From the NCBI RefSeq assembly GCF_001895925.1, contig NZ_MPPI01000009.1:137244-201243 (forward strand): 64,000 nucleotides of DNA. Direction: 5' to 3'. The stretch comes from Phormidesmis priestleyi ULC007 (lineage in GTDB: Bacteria > Cyanobacteriota > Cyanobacteriia > Leptolyngbyales > Leptolyngbyaceae). Positions 35,659-44,596 of this stretch are shown here, piece by piece. Both the position numbers and the translations under genes were made by a program. The notes below the pieces were generated by a model. That model did no database searches and was not told the DNA's origin. It saw only the letters and a list, made by a program, of their open reading frames with translations. Numbering within the stretch: the first letter of the stretch is position 1; every line of letters begins with the position of its first letter.

Positions 35659-37638
35659 ATGCAGCAATTGTCTCTTTCTCTGGAACTGCTCAACTCCGAG
35701 GCAGCTAATACAAATTGGTTTCAAGATATCTTAGCTACTCTTAAGGTGAGACAAGAGACGGCATGGGCTGACAATTTTGGCAAATTTCTTCATAGATGGC
35801 TACGGCAACAAGGCATTGCTCCAGTTAGGACACTTAGCTTGTTTTCTGGCGGTGGTGGGCTAGATATTGCATTTCACGATGCTGGATTTGAAATAGTCCA
35901 GATGGTTGAACTAGAAGCTAAATATATTCAGACACTACAAAAAAATTCTCAACCAGGAAAATGGTTAGAAGGTTCTAAACCGGTTTGTATCGATATCAGA
36001 GACTATTCGCCCGATTCTGATCTTAAAGTGGATTTCATCATTGGAGGTCCACCGTGTCAAACTTTCTCTGCGGCTGGACGTAGAGCGGCTGGAGTATCTG
36101 GAACAACAGACGCTAGAGGAACACTATTTCAAGAATATGTTCGCATTTTAAAACTGCTTCAACCTAAAGGATTTTTATTTGAGAACGTATATGGAATTAC
36201 TGGGGCAAATGGAGGAGGGGCATGGCAAGAAATTCAAGAAGCTTTTCAAGAAGCTGGATATAATATTTACTTCCGCATTCTTGATACTGCTGACTACGGT
36301 GTCCCTCAGCATCGCGAGCGTTTGTTTATTGTTGGTTTGAAGCAAGGAAAATACTTATTTCCATATCCTACTCACGGTTTTGACTCACTCGATCGACAGC
36401 CATATTACTCAGCCGCAAATGCTGTAGAAGATGCTGATATTTCAGACATAGAAACAGGTTTAGGGGGGCGATTTGGTCATCTGCTTGAAGATATTCCGCC
36501 TGGGCTTAACTACAGCTTTTATACAAAGGAAATGGGTTATCCCAACCCAATTTTCAGTTGGAGATCTAAATTCTCTGATTTTTTGTACAAAGCAGATCCA
36601 GATACTCCAGTACGGACAATAAAAGCTCAGGGTGGGCAATACACTGGTCCTTTTAGTTGGGAAAACCGTAAATTTTCCATCTCTGAGTTAAAGCGTTTGC
36701 AAACTATTCCTGATGACTATGAGATGATAGGTAATCGACAAATTGTTATTGAGCAAATTGGAAATTCGGTTCCTCCTCAGTTAGGTAGAATTCTCGCTCT
36801 TAGCATCTTAGATCAGGTGATAAATGTTGAACTACCTTTTAATCTAGCTTATTTGCCTCAGAGCAAGAAATTAGGCTTTAGGCAGCGTAAAAGAGGGTTG
36901 ACAAAAATTTATCTTCAAAAAGCTCAAACAGCAATTACTGAACTGTCTAGGAAAGGGAAATTTACAGATTTAGCTGATTCTATTTATGAGAATAAAGGAG
37001 AGTCTGTCAGATTCTTATCTGTAGAAACTTTTTCATGGACAAAAGAACTAGCTCCAGATTGTGTAAAAATCTACTTGAATTATGAATTAAGCGATTCTTC
37101 TTGGACAATTACAGCGAGTACCAGTGGCAATTGGGAGGAACCGGATCAATTTATCATTGATGTATATCCCTCATGTGGTCACGATGAGTGGGTTCTTGGT
37201 GCGAACTCGGTTAAGCTATGTGCCAAAAAACTAAATGCACAAGTTTTTACATCTCTTTGGAAAGCCTTTGAAGAAAAGTTGAGTGAAGCTACAGGTAAAG
37301 CAGATTTAGTGCAGTTATCTGGATATTATCAGTACAATGCTCGCATCAGTGGAGTCATGAACTTCTGTGAAAAGTCGAAAGTTAGTTCATTTTGGCGCGT
37401 GGTGCAGTGCGTAACAAGGTGTATCGGTACTTCTGCTCAACTTAAAGCAATAGAATTTGCAGAACAGTGGGGTGTTGAAGAGAAAGATATATTCTTCTAC
37501 CTTCAGTCTTTAAGGGCTATGGGCTATGAAGTTAGAAGTAACAATACAAATCCGCAGATTCTCGCGGGTGAATATCTAATTCCTTATGCCTTTCCTACAC
37601 TCAATCCAAAGAGTGTTCAACTCCGTAAACACTTGTAA
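35659..37638 (+). CDS. C5-cytosine DNA methyltransferase with large C-terminal extension
   Basis: A 659-residue protein. Motif I TLSLFSGGGGLDIAFHDAGF lies at about 54-73; the catalytic loop GGPPCQTFSAAGR has Cys133; ENV (motif VI), PQHRERLFIVG (VIII) and IGNSVPPQLGRIL (X, near 370) are all present. The enzyme part ends near 385. About 270 further residues (SKKLGFRQRKRGLTK onward) do not match known methyltransferase domains; they may bind DNA or a partner. Sequence is AT-rich with few HIP1 sites. It transfers methyl from SAM to cytosine C5; the target sequence is unknown. An unknown gene follows 9 bp later. Confidence 0.93.
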   Translation: MQQLSLSLELLNSEAANTNWFQDILATLKVRQETAWADNFGKFLHRWLRQQGIAPVRTLSLFSGGGGLDIAFHDAGFEIVQMVELEAKYIQTLQKNSQPGKWLEGSKPVCIDIRDYSPDSDLKVDFIIGGPPCQTFSAAGRRAAGVSGTTDARGTLFQEYVRILKLLQPKGFLFENVYGITGANGGGAWQEIQEAFQEAGYNIYFRILDTADYGVPQHRERLFIVGLKQGKYLFPYPTHGFDSLDRQPYYSAANAVEDADISDIETGLGGRFGHLLEDIPPGLNYSFYTKEMGYPNPIFSWRSKFSDFLYKADPDTPVRTIKAQGGQYTGPFSWENRKFSISELKRLQTIPDDYEMIGNRQIVIEQIGNSVPPQLGRILALSILDQVINVELPFNLAYLPQSKKLGFRQRKRGLTKIYLQKAQTAITELSRKGKFTDLADSIYENKGESVRFLSVETFSWTKELAPDCVKIYLNYELSDSSWTITASTSGNWEEPDQFIIDVYPSCGHDEWVLGANSVKLCAKKLNAQVFTSLWKAFEEKLSEATGKADLVQLSGYYQYNARISGVMNFCEKSKVSSFWRVVQCVTRCIGTSAQLKAIEFAEQWGVEEKDIFFYLQSLRAMGYEVRSNNTNPQILAGEYLIPYAFPTLNPKSVQLRKHL

Positions 37639-37647
37639 CAATGAACA

Positions 37648-38982
37648 ATGAATGAGCAGCATTTAAGAGTTTACAGCAATAGAAGTGAGTTGATTTTACC
37701 TGATGGAACGATTCAACTCTTTCCAGAAGGAGTCATGAATCAAGCTGCAAAAGATCGGCATAGAAAGATTATTTTAGAACTATCAGAAGGTTATCTGGAA
37801 ACTCAAATTCTATTGTGCAGAAATCAGTCATCAATGCTGAATTTTTCAGAACTACCTCATTTACAAAGAGAACTTTTAGACAAACTAGTTCAATCAGTAA
37901 CGAGTGAGGTTGGTAGAGCAGTGGTTGGTCTATCAATTCTACAATTATGTCTTAAGGCGATCGAGCCAGAGCAAAATATTAGATTGCATAAAGGTGGAAA
38001 AAGTATTAAAAAAGACTTCTCCTGGTGTGACGGTATATCCATGCGTAGTCTTGATAAGAACTACATCACGCCAGTTCTACGAAAGTATGACTTGCTAAAG
38101 TTAAACGCTGATGGCTTCATGATGACTCGCACTTTAGCAGAGAATTATCCATATTCATCTATGTACAAAGCCTATATAAGAGGTGCCCGTATTGAATGGA
38201 TGCAAATTGTTGAAGCGATTGAGAACAGAGAAGTAGTCCCTATCCTTGCGTTACAGTATTTACTTTCACAATTGATTAACCAAGCGGATAACTTTGGAAG
38301 ACTAGCTCTACAGGTAATCGAAAAGCTTAATCTATTTTTTGAAGCGACGATCGTCGATCGAGAAATTTCATTAGGCTTCATTCTGCGTCACATTAATCGA
38401 TCTGATTATGCTGCTCGATTAATGGAAATTGCTATGCACAGTTTGATGCAAGCTATGCAAGATTACCAAGTCTTTCCAGACAGTCTCTTGAAACCTCTTT
38501 CACAAATGCGTTCAGCCAACAAGAAGCATGGGAATGTTGGTGATATTGAGCTTTTAGAAGATAGACGAATTGTGGAAGCCTGGGATGCCAAATATGGCAA
38601 ATCATATTTACGAGATGAGATTGAGGAATTATCAGAAAAACTGGAGGTGCATTCTGCTATTAGGCTGGCTGGGTTTGTTACAAGTCTTGAGCCTGAGCGG
38701 CTTGATGAGTTGAAACCCAGATGCGAGGCGATTGAGGAGATTTACGGAATATCTTTAGAAATTCTGACTTTCGGAGAGTGGGTTGAAGAACAGTTTGAAC
38801 GTGCGTTGATAGAGGAAACCGTTTCGGAGCAGGAACTTGCTGCGGCTTGGCTCATAGCGTACGCTGAATCTTTGGCACAGCGACGTAGAGAAATTGCGCC
38901 AATTGACGAACCTTGCTACCAATGGTTGTCAACAATGAACGATATCCTGATCGAAGAACTACTGGATACCCCAAACTCCTAA
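37648..38982 (+). CDS. Unrecognised 444-residue partner of the DNA methyltransferase
   Basis: A mostly helical soluble protein I cannot place in a family. It contains FSWCDGISMRSLDKNYITPV (about 130-148), FMMTRTLAENYPYSSMYKAYIRGARIEW (about 151-180) and an acidic helical C-terminus (GEWVEEQFERALIEETVSEQELA). No PD-(D/E)XK, HNH, GIY-YIG or P-loop motif is visible. It follows the methyltransferase by 9 bp with the same AT-rich composition, so it is probably in the same operon. It may be a restriction or regulatory partner, but function is not shown. It stops 176 bp before rpsD. Confidence 0.8.
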   Translation: MNEQHLRVYSNRSELILPDGTIQLFPEGVMNQAAKDRHRKIILELSEGYLETQILLCRNQSSMLNFSELPHLQRELLDKLVQSVTSEVGRAVVGLSILQLCLKAIEPEQNIRLHKGGKSIKKDFSWCDGISMRSLDKNYITPVLRKYDLLKLNADGFMMTRTLAENYPYSSMYKAYIRGARIEWMQIVEAIENREVVPILALQYLLSQLINQADNFGRLALQVIEKLNLFFEATIVDREISLGFILRHINRSDYAARLMEIAMHSLMQAMQDYQVFPDSLLKPLSQMRSANKKHGNVGDIELLEDRRIVEAWDAKYGKSYLRDEIEELSEKLEVHSAIRLAGFVTSLEPERLDELKPRCEAIEEIYGISLEILTFGEWVEEQFERALIEETVSEQELAAAWLIAYAESLAQRRREIAPIDEPCYQWLSTMNDILIEELLDTPNS

Positions 38983-39092
38983 ATGCTTTAGTTCGCCAAG
39001 GCATCCAACTAACTTCTGAGCAAGCATTAAATAGTATGGAGAGTTCGGACCAGCAAAACTATAAATTCACAAATCAAAAGCCTTTTGACTGA
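38922..39092 (+). CDS. Short overlapping ORF, possible gene remnant
   Basis: 56 residues in another frame, overlapping the end of the 444-residue gene: a start MVVNNERYPDR, then GYPKLLNALVRQGIQLTSEQ and a C-terminus NYKFTNQKPFD. The middle is protein-like, with amphipathic helix character. It may be the debris of a third gene of the system or a fortuitous frame. Not recognised. Confidence 0.25.
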   Translation: MVVNNERYPDRRTTGYPKLLNALVRQGIQLTSEQALNSMESSDQQNYKFTNQKPFD

Positions 39093-39109
39093 CGGGATCA
39101 AAAGGCTTT
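39077..39109. terminator. Bidirectional terminator between the methyltransferase island and rpsD
   Basis: A 12-bp perfect stem (AAAGCCTTTTGA / TCAAAAGGCTTT) with a 9-nt loop. The two converging operons probably share it. Confidence 0.75.
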
Positions 39110-39158
39110 GCAAAATATTTCGAGTGCCGCGTAAATCTCGATCGTAGCTTTAGCGAGA

Positions 39159-39767
39159 TTAAGCCTGACGGGAGTAGTACTCAACCACCAGCAGTTCATT
39201 GATTTGAATCGCGATCCATTCGCGCTCAATCACACTATTCACTTTGCCTGTGAGCTTGTTTTTATCAAACTCCAAGTGATTCGGTAGGTTTGCCAAACCC
39301 GGATACTGTAAGTTTTGCTCAACTAACTTGCGAGAAGCCTCTTTGTCTTTGACTGCGATCACATCTCCAGCACGACACTGGTAGCTGGCAATATCGACGA
39401 CGCGACCGTTAACGGTGATGTGCCCATGATTGACCACCTGACGCGCACCCGGAATGGTCGGAGCCATGCCCATGCGAAACACCGTGTTATCTAGACGCAT
39501 TTCGAGCAGTTGCAGCAATACCTGTCCGGTAGAGCCAGATGCCCGACGAGCCTTTCTAACATAGCGAAGCAGTTGCCGCTCGTTAACGCCGTAGTTAAAG
39601 CGGAGTTTTTGTTTTTCTTCTAGACGAACTGCATATTCAGAGCGCTTTTTGCGTTCTTGCCCGTGTTGGCCAGGGGGATAGGCTCGTCTTGGTGATTTGC
39701 GGGTTAGACCGGGTAGGTCTCCCAAACGCCGCACAATTCTTAAGCGCGGACCTCGATATCGCGACAT
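39159..39767 (-). CDS. rpsD: 30S ribosomal protein S4
   Basis: A 202-residue primary 16S rRNA-binding protein of the small subunit: [20 protein letters not shown] start, [13 protein letters not shown], and the S4 RNA-binding domain ([34 protein letters not shown]) around residues 92-155. Length is standard for cyanobacteria. It is monocistronic here, diverging from yidD. Confidence 0.98.
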   Translation of the reverse strand: MSRYRGPRLRIVRRLGDLPGLTRKSPRRAYPPGQHGQERKKRSEYAVRLEEKQKLRFNYGVNERQLLRYVRKARRASGSTGQVLLQLLEMRLDNTVFRMGMAPTIPGARQVVNHGHITVNGRVVDIASYQCRAGDVIAVKDKEASRKLVEQNLQYPGLANLPNHLEFDKNKLTGKVNSVIEREWIAIQINELLVVEYYSRQA

Positions 39768-39868
39768 TCTGACTTCCTCGTCTCGAAAATTTATACAGCT
39801 TATCTAGTATAGAGGGTGAAGCTGTTAACTTCAAATAAGAAGATGATTTTTTTGAGTGCGATCGCCCC

Positions 39869-40093
39869 ATGAAACTGCTGCTCATCGGACTCGTTCGCGG
39901 CTATCGAGTCTTTATTTCGCCGTTATTCTTGCCGTCGTGTCGGTTTCAGCCCACTTGCTCACAATATGCGATCGAAGCCCTCGATCGTCACGGAGTCTTA
40001 AAAGGCAGTTGGCTGGCAACTCGTCGCATCTGTCGCTGTCACCCTTTCAGTTCGGGCGGTTATGATCCGGTGCCTGATAAGGAAATCGAGTGA
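39869..40093 (+). CDS. yidD: Membrane protein insertion efficiency factor YidD
   Basis: A 74-residue protein with the full family core: [35 protein letters not shown] and [16 protein letters not shown]. Conserved cysteines at SCRF, TCSQ and RC are present. It assists YidC/Sec insertion at the inner membrane through an amphipathic N-terminus. In most bacteria it lies beside rpmH-rnpA-yidC; here it stands beside rpsD instead. Confidence 0.95.
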   Translation: MKLLLIGLVRGYRVFISPLFLPSCRFQPTCSQYAIEALDRHGVLKGSWLATRRICRCHPFSSGGYDPVPDKEIE

Positions 40094-40132
40094 TTGACCC
40101 TGTAGTGATTAGCATCGTCACATTTTCTGGTC

Positions 40133-40999
40133 ATGAAGAGAGCACCCTGGATTATTGCGATCGCGGTTTCTTGTGCGGCGGTGGTGGGGGCAGGAATTGC
40201 GGCAACGATGCGCTTCAATTCCCCAAATCAACCGCCTGCTCCGTCAATTGCCGCTTCACCTGAAGTTTTATCGCCTTCCCCGTCACCGAGCGAATCTGCC
40301 TCCCCAGCGCCAACCCCCTCACCTCAGTCAAAGCTGGATGACTTTCCGCATCAGCGCATTGTGTTAAAAGATCAAACCACTCCTGAGTTTGCGAAGTTTC
40401 GTCAACAGTTGCAGCAGGCAATTCAAAAGCGAGATGCAGGATTCGTATCAGCGTTGATTCCGCAAAAGGGACTCGCGTTAGGGTTTGGCAGAGCCAACAC
40501 TGCTAAAGAACTGAAGCTAGAAGATCCCAAAGCATCGTTTTGGAGCATTTTAGAAAAGGCAATGGGATCAACCTGTGGATTTGCTGACCCGAATGCGACA
40601 ACGGCTGCCAAGGGTTGGATTTGTCCTACCGTGTCGCGCGATTTTTATCAGCAATATCCTCCTAAACCTGATACACCTCCCGGTTTAGAGTATGAATTGT
40701 CTAATGTGATTGTGGTCGGCGATCGAGTCAACGTCCGTGCCCTTCCCAATCTCAACAGCGAAGTCGTGGGCATCTTATCTAATGAAGTGGTGAAGTTTGA
40801 TCAGAGGCGATTTGAGAATAGTCAAGAAGAGCAGATTAAGGCATTCGATCCGATTAGCGATTGGACTCCGGTTATTTTGCCCAACCGCAAGCAAGGCTAT
40901 GTTTATAACCGCTATGCTTATCGATCGCTAGAGAACCGAGCCATTTTTAAGAAAATCAATGGCAAATGGCAAATCACAGAAATGCCAGGAGGCGATTAG
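40133..40999 (+). CDS. Anchored SH3-domain protein
   Basis: A 288-residue protein with an N-terminal membrane anchor or signal (about 5-26), a Pro/Ser-rich linker (SPEVLSPSPSPSESASPAPT), an unassigned middle domain (about 65-180) and a bacterial SH3 segment VVGDRVNVRALPNLNSEVVG (about 193-212). It probably sits in the periplasm, perhaps bound to peptidoglycan. It is followed 9 bp later by the VanX-type dipeptidase, which supports a cell-wall role. Confidence 0.8.
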   Translation: MKRAPWIIAIAVSCAAVVGAGIAATMRFNSPNQPPAPSIAASPEVLSPSPSPSESASPAPTPSPQSKLDDFPHQRIVLKDQTTPEFAKFRQQLQQAIQKRDAGFVSALIPQKGLALGFGRANTAKELKLEDPKASFWSILEKAMGSTCGFADPNATTAAKGWICPTVSRDFYQQYPPKPDTPPGLEYELSNVIVVGDRVNVRALPNLNSEVVGILSNEVVKFDQRRFENSQEEQIKAFDPISDWTPVILPNRKQGYVYNRYAYRSLENRAIFKKINGKWQITEMPGGD

Positions 41000-41008
41000 T
41001 CAGAAAGC

Positions 41009-41695
41009 ATGAAGCCCTATCAACAAGTCCCGATTCTTGAATGTGGCGAAGCGATCGTTGCGATTCCGGCTGAGTTCTCACGGGTGTCACCTCATCCCTA
41101 CGAGAAATTGGGTGCGCCTTATGGAGACCGATCGCCGTTTTATTTGCGGCAGGGAGTTGTCGATCGTCTCCTGATCGCCCAGCAAACCTTACAAAAAAAT
41201 CATCCAAACTGGCGAATTCAGATTTTTGATGCGTATCGCCCTGTAGCTGTGCAGCAATTCATGGTCGATTACACTTTTTTAGAAGTGGCACAGACCCAAA
41301 ATTTAACGCCAAAAAATCTGACTGACGAACAGCGTCAAGATCTTTTGCAACAGGTTTACCAGTTTTGGGCGATTCCCAATCTTGATCCTGCAATGCCGCC
41401 ACCTCACAGCACCGGAGCCGCGATCGATGTCACGTTAATAAATGAATTGGGTGATGAGATCGACATGGGTTCTCCCATTGATGAGATTTCTGAGCGATCG
41501 TTTCCCAACCACTTTGCTGAAGGTTCTGATTTTGATCAACGTCGCCAGATTCTAAACCAGGTGATGACTACAGCCGGGTTCAAACGCCACTGGAATGAGT
41601 GGTGGCATTTTTCCTATGGCGATCAGATTTGGGTGTGGCTGATGAGACAAGAAAACTTAGACCAACCCTTTGTCGCGAAATATGGGCGCGTTTGA
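41009..41695 (+). CDS. D-alanyl-D-alanine dipeptidase (VanX family, M15D)
   Basis: A 228-residue zinc peptidase: DAYRPVAVQQFMVDY, the SxHxxGxAxD-type block HSTGAAIDVTLIN (zinc ligands His and Asp) and the C-terminal ExxxH motif NEWWHFSYGDQIW. The family cleaves D-Ala-D-Ala, used in wall turnover here and in glycopeptide resistance elsewhere. No vanH/vanA partners are present, so resistance is not implied. No signal peptide. Its 3' end is repeated, in degenerate form, at about 42169-42247. Confidence 0.9.
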   Translation: MKPYQQVPILECGEAIVAIPAEFSRVSPHPYEKLGAPYGDRSPFYLRQGVVDRLLIAQQTLQKNHPNWRIQIFDAYRPVAVQQFMVDYTFLEVAQTQNLTPKNLTDEQRQDLLQQVYQFWAIPNLDPAMPPPHSTGAAIDVTLINELGDEIDMGSPIDEISERSFPNHFAEGSDFDQRRQILNQVMTTAGFKRHWNEWWHFSYGDQIWVWLMRQENLDQPFVAKYGRV

Positions 41696-41778
41696 GAGAA
41701 GTCCGATCGCTGGAGTTAGAAGTCTCGATCGCAGGTTAGTATCTCTTCAGGTGTCCCTCGCTAAACAGAGGTTTATGT

Positions 41779-42156
41779 ATGGAAGTGCAGCTAATTAGAA
41801 CTGAAGCAAATTATCAAGAAGCCCTTCGAGAAATCGAATTACTGTTTAATGCAGCCCCAAACACCCCTGACTATGACCGACTAGATGTGCTTACTACCTT
41901 GGTGGAAGCCTACGAGAAAACACATTTTCCGATCGAACTGCCTGATCCGATCAAGGCGATCCAATACTATATGGATACCCGTGAATGGTCGCGTCGTGAT
42001 TTGGAACCCTGTCTTGGAAGTCGGGCTAGGGTCTCTGAGATATTATCCCGTAAGCGTTCTTTGACTCTGGAGATGATTCGGAGGCTAAATCAAGAGTTGG
42101 GGATCCCGGCTGAGATTCTCATCCAGCCTTATGAATCTGCACAAACCTCCGCATAA
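41779..42156 (+). CDS. Orphan HigA-like helix-turn-helix antitoxin
   Basis: 125 residues: an acidic helical N-terminus followed by PIKAIQYYMDTREWSRRDLE, SRARVSEILSRKRSLTLEMI and RRLNQELGIPAEILIQPY, the HTH of HigA/COG5499 proteins. No HigB-like toxin lies upstream or downstream. It sits between vanX and a degenerate copy of the vanX 3' end. It may be a solitary antitoxin or a regulator. Confidence 0.85.
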   Translation: MEVQLIRTEANYQEALREIELLFNAAPNTPDYDRLDVLTTLVEAYEKTHFPIELPDPIKAIQYYMDTREWSRRDLEPCLGSRARVSEILSRKRSLTLEMIRRLNQELGIPAEILIQPYESAQTSA

Positions 42157-42168
42157 CAAAAGTATATC

Positions 42169-42247
42169 GATCGGATTTTTGTGCGACTGATGCGACAAGA
42201 AAACCTAGACCAACTTTCTATCCTGAGATGGGCAAGTTTGAGAGCAG
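42169..42247 (+). pseudogene. Degenerate duplicate of the vanX 3' end
   Basis: GATCGGATTTTTGTGCGACTGATGCGACAAGAAAACC and onward mirrors 41621-41699 (GATCAGATTTGGGTGTGGCTGATGAGACAAGAAAACTT), ending at GTTTGAGAG in both. Translation gives DRIFVRLMRQENLDQL beside the genuine DQIWVWLMRQENLDQP. It marks an ancient duplication or an insertion of the HTH gene at the vanX 3' end. Confidence 0.8.
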
Positions 42248-42433
42248 TTTTGATGAGAGTTCGATGGATTTTAGAATAATAAGCAGAAACGTTATGCCAG
42301 TGCTGAACTGTTAGTCTTTAGCAACGTTAATGCATCAAGATTATCGCTTGAGAGCAAAAAATATAAAAACGTACCGGATGTACTTTCAATACCTTGAAAT
42401 AATTATCTAGCTAGTTCTCTAGAGGATGTATAA

Positions 42434-43261
42434 ATGAAATTACGGTGGCTAACTTTCTTTCTGCTCTTTAGTGGACTTGGCGTAATCCTGATATATGTCA
42501 CATCGTTGAAATATGATCACCCCCTCAAATCCGAACCCAGCGAAGTAGTAGTAAGCGCACGACTGCCCAAGCCATTATCTAGTTCGTCACCACAGACACG
42601 ACCGCCGATTGAAGGTGGAGGTGCAGCACCTGGTGGAGTGACACAACCGCCTAAGCCATCTCAACAGGAAGTAATCTTTGCCGAGGATGCCATTGATAAA
42701 GCATTAACACGGCTTCGTAAAGGGCAAGTATATCACAATGTACCTAAAGAGATGAAGGTTGGAGTTTCAGAAACGATTGAAGCTGGAATTGCTCCAGAGG
42801 TTACAGAAAAGATAAGAAAAGAATTGCAGGGTAGGGGAGATATCAAAATTAAATCAGGAGTTCGATTTGATCCCAAAAGCACGGAGATGAAATTAATTGT
42901 GCAGCCTGATGAGTTTAAGGTCTTTGAAGTGGAAGGTGGCGAGCAGTTTGTTACTGCAAGCACTCCTGGAAAATGGCTTTGGCGAGTCACACCACTCAAG
43001 TCTGGAGATAATCTAATTCGCGTGAAAGCTATCGTCAAGCTCAATGTGCCTAAACTTAATATTACACGCTCAGTTGAGGTTGAAGTATTTAGTGAAACAA
43101 GGGATGTAAAGGTAAACTTGGGTTATTCTGTCAACCAATTCACATCTAGTAACTGGAAAGAGATTCTTAGCTTAGTGATTGGATCTGGCTCACTAGCTAG
43201 TCTTGTCACTTGGTTGATTGGTAGAAAAGATAAAAGGGAGCCTGAAGAGTCTAAGGGTTGA
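42434..43261 (+). CDS. Unrecognised membrane-anchored protein
   Basis: 275 residues, not recognised. A first membrane segment (WLTFFLLFSGLGVILIYV, about 5-22) is followed by a Pro/Gly-rich linker, a predicted beta-rich domain (about 75-235, with RLRKGQVYHNVPKEMKVGV and AIVKLNVPKLNITRSVEVEV) and a second membrane segment at the C-terminus (IGSGSLASLVTWLIG). The N-terminal motif of a 'motility/effector' type cannot be confirmed. Composition is AT-richer than the neighbours. Confidence 0.6.
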   Translation: MKLRWLTFFLLFSGLGVILIYVTSLKYDHPLKSEPSEVVVSARLPKPLSSSSPQTRPPIEGGGAAPGGVTQPPKPSQQEVIFAEDAIDKALTRLRKGQVYHNVPKEMKVGVSETIEAGIAPEVTEKIRKELQGRGDIKIKSGVRFDPKSTEMKLIVQPDEFKVFEVEGGEQFVTASTPGKWLWRVTPLKSGDNLIRVKAIVKLNVPKLNITRSVEVEVFSETRDVKVNLGYSVNQFTSSNWKEILSLVIGSGSLASLVTWLIGRKDKREPEESKG

Positions 43262-43469
43262 TCCCACGACTCATTCAATTGTTTGATCCTCATTAAAAGC
43301 GAACCAAGCAATCACAATAGCGCAGTCTAACAATTCTGACTCACTGGACTGACCTAAACCACCGATGTGAATGCCGAGGTTGTTTGCAGTCACCGACTTA
43401 AGCCGTTAGCTCGTTAGCCCCGATCGCCAAAGTTAAGTTTCGGATGCGTTATTCTACGAAGCGATCACA

Positions 43470-44045
43470 TCACCAAATACCCAACATCTGTAGTGTGAAA
43501 CCGGGCAAAACATCCTCGCCAGACAAGCTTTCAGGATTTTCTAACACCTCCACCAACCGATCGGGGCGATAGATTTCAACTTGGCGAGTTTGGCGATTAA
43601 TTAACCAGCCTAACCGTGCGCCGTTGTCGAGATATTCCTGCATTTTGGCTTGTAGTATGGTCAGGTTATCGCTGGGTGACAGCAGTTCGACGACAAAATC
43701 GGGACAGATGGGCGCAAATCGCTGCTGTTGTTCTTGATTGAGCGCGTTCCAACGATCGAGCTTCACCCAAGCAGCATCAGGAGAACGATCGGCACCATTG
43801 GGCAGTTTAAATCCGGTTGAAGAATCGAAAGCGATTCCAGATTCATCTTGATCTGACCAGTTAAAAAGTCGTTGGTTAAATCTGCCGTTGCGGTTGCCTG
43901 TTTCGCTGCCAGTCGGGGACATGATGACGAGTTCTCCGGTGGCGGTGCGTTCAAATCTTACATCTCGGTTGGCTTGACAGAGGTTATAGAACTGCTGGTC
44001 AGTCAAGTCAATAATGGAATTGAGTTGAATGGTGAGTGCTGTCAT
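43470..44045 (-). CDS. Uma2 family (DUF820) PD-(D/E)XK nuclease-like protein
   Basis: 191 residues from ATG 44045 (MTALTIQLNSIIDLTDQQF); an upstream in-frame extension is unlikely. RFERTATGELVIMSPTGSET, RSPDAAWVKLDRWNAL and FVVELLSPSDNLTILQAKM carry the acidic and lysine-containing core of the family. About the usual length. Expanded in cyanobacteria; actual nuclease activity is unproven. Second Uma2 gene in this window. Confidence 0.88.
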   Translation of the reverse strand: MTALTIQLNSIIDLTDQQFYNLCQANRDVRFERTATGELVIMSPTGSETGNRNGRFNQRLFNWSDQDESGIAFDSSTGFKLPNGADRSPDAAWVKLDRWNALNQEQQQRFAPICPDFVVELLSPSDNLTILQAKMQEYLDNGARLGWLINRQTRQVEIYRPDRLVEVLENPESLSGEDVLPGFTLQMLGIW

Positions 44046-44121
44046 GGTGGTTGGGGTATGAACTTTAGGTTTTGAATGATGAGTTCTGACGTTCGACTCA
44101 TCATTCAAAATCCAAAATCGT

Positions 44122-44541
44122 TTACTCTTCGACCTTCACCGAGATAATTTTGTCACCCTGACGAATGGCGTTTACAACATCCATATCTTGGGTTTGTCCA
44201 AAGGTAGTATGCTGCCCGTCGAGGTGAGGTTGAGGAGAATGACAGATGAAGAACTGACTTCCGCCCGTGTTGCGACCTGCATGAGCCATTGACAGAGTTC
44301 CTGCCAAATGCTTATTTTTGTTAATCTCGCAGTTGATTTTGTAACCAGGCCCACCTGTTCCAGTCCCTAGCGGACAGCCGCCCTGAACCATAAAGTTGGG
44401 AATGACCCGATGAAACTTTAGACCATCGTAAAATCCTTTGTTTGCTAGTTCTACGAAGTTCTCGATCGTTTTAGGCGCGTCTTGATCAAACATATCAAGA
44501 TGAATCGTGCCCTTATCGGTTTCCATGATGATGCGAGTCAT
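44122..44541 (-). CDS. Peptidyl-prolyl cis-trans isomerase (cyclophilin)
   Basis: 139 residues from ATG 44541 ([18 protein letters not shown]); the upstream in-frame TTG is less likely. The cyclophilin core [31 protein letters not shown] and [11 protein letters not shown] contains the catalytic Arg and the Phe/Gln residues. Assists proline isomerisation during folding; no signal peptide, so cytoplasmic. Confidence 0.95.
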   Translation of the reverse strand: MTRIIMETDKGTIHLDMFDQDAPKTIENFVELANKGFYDGLKFHRVIPNFMVQGGCPLGTGTGGPGYKINCEINKNKHLAGTLSMAHAGRNTGGSQFFICHSPQPHLDGQHTTFGQTQDMDVVNAIRQGDKIISVKVEE

Positions 44542-44596
44542 AGAGTTGCTCCTTATTTTCACCCTTAAGATCCTACAACTCTATGGAGTGATGAGG

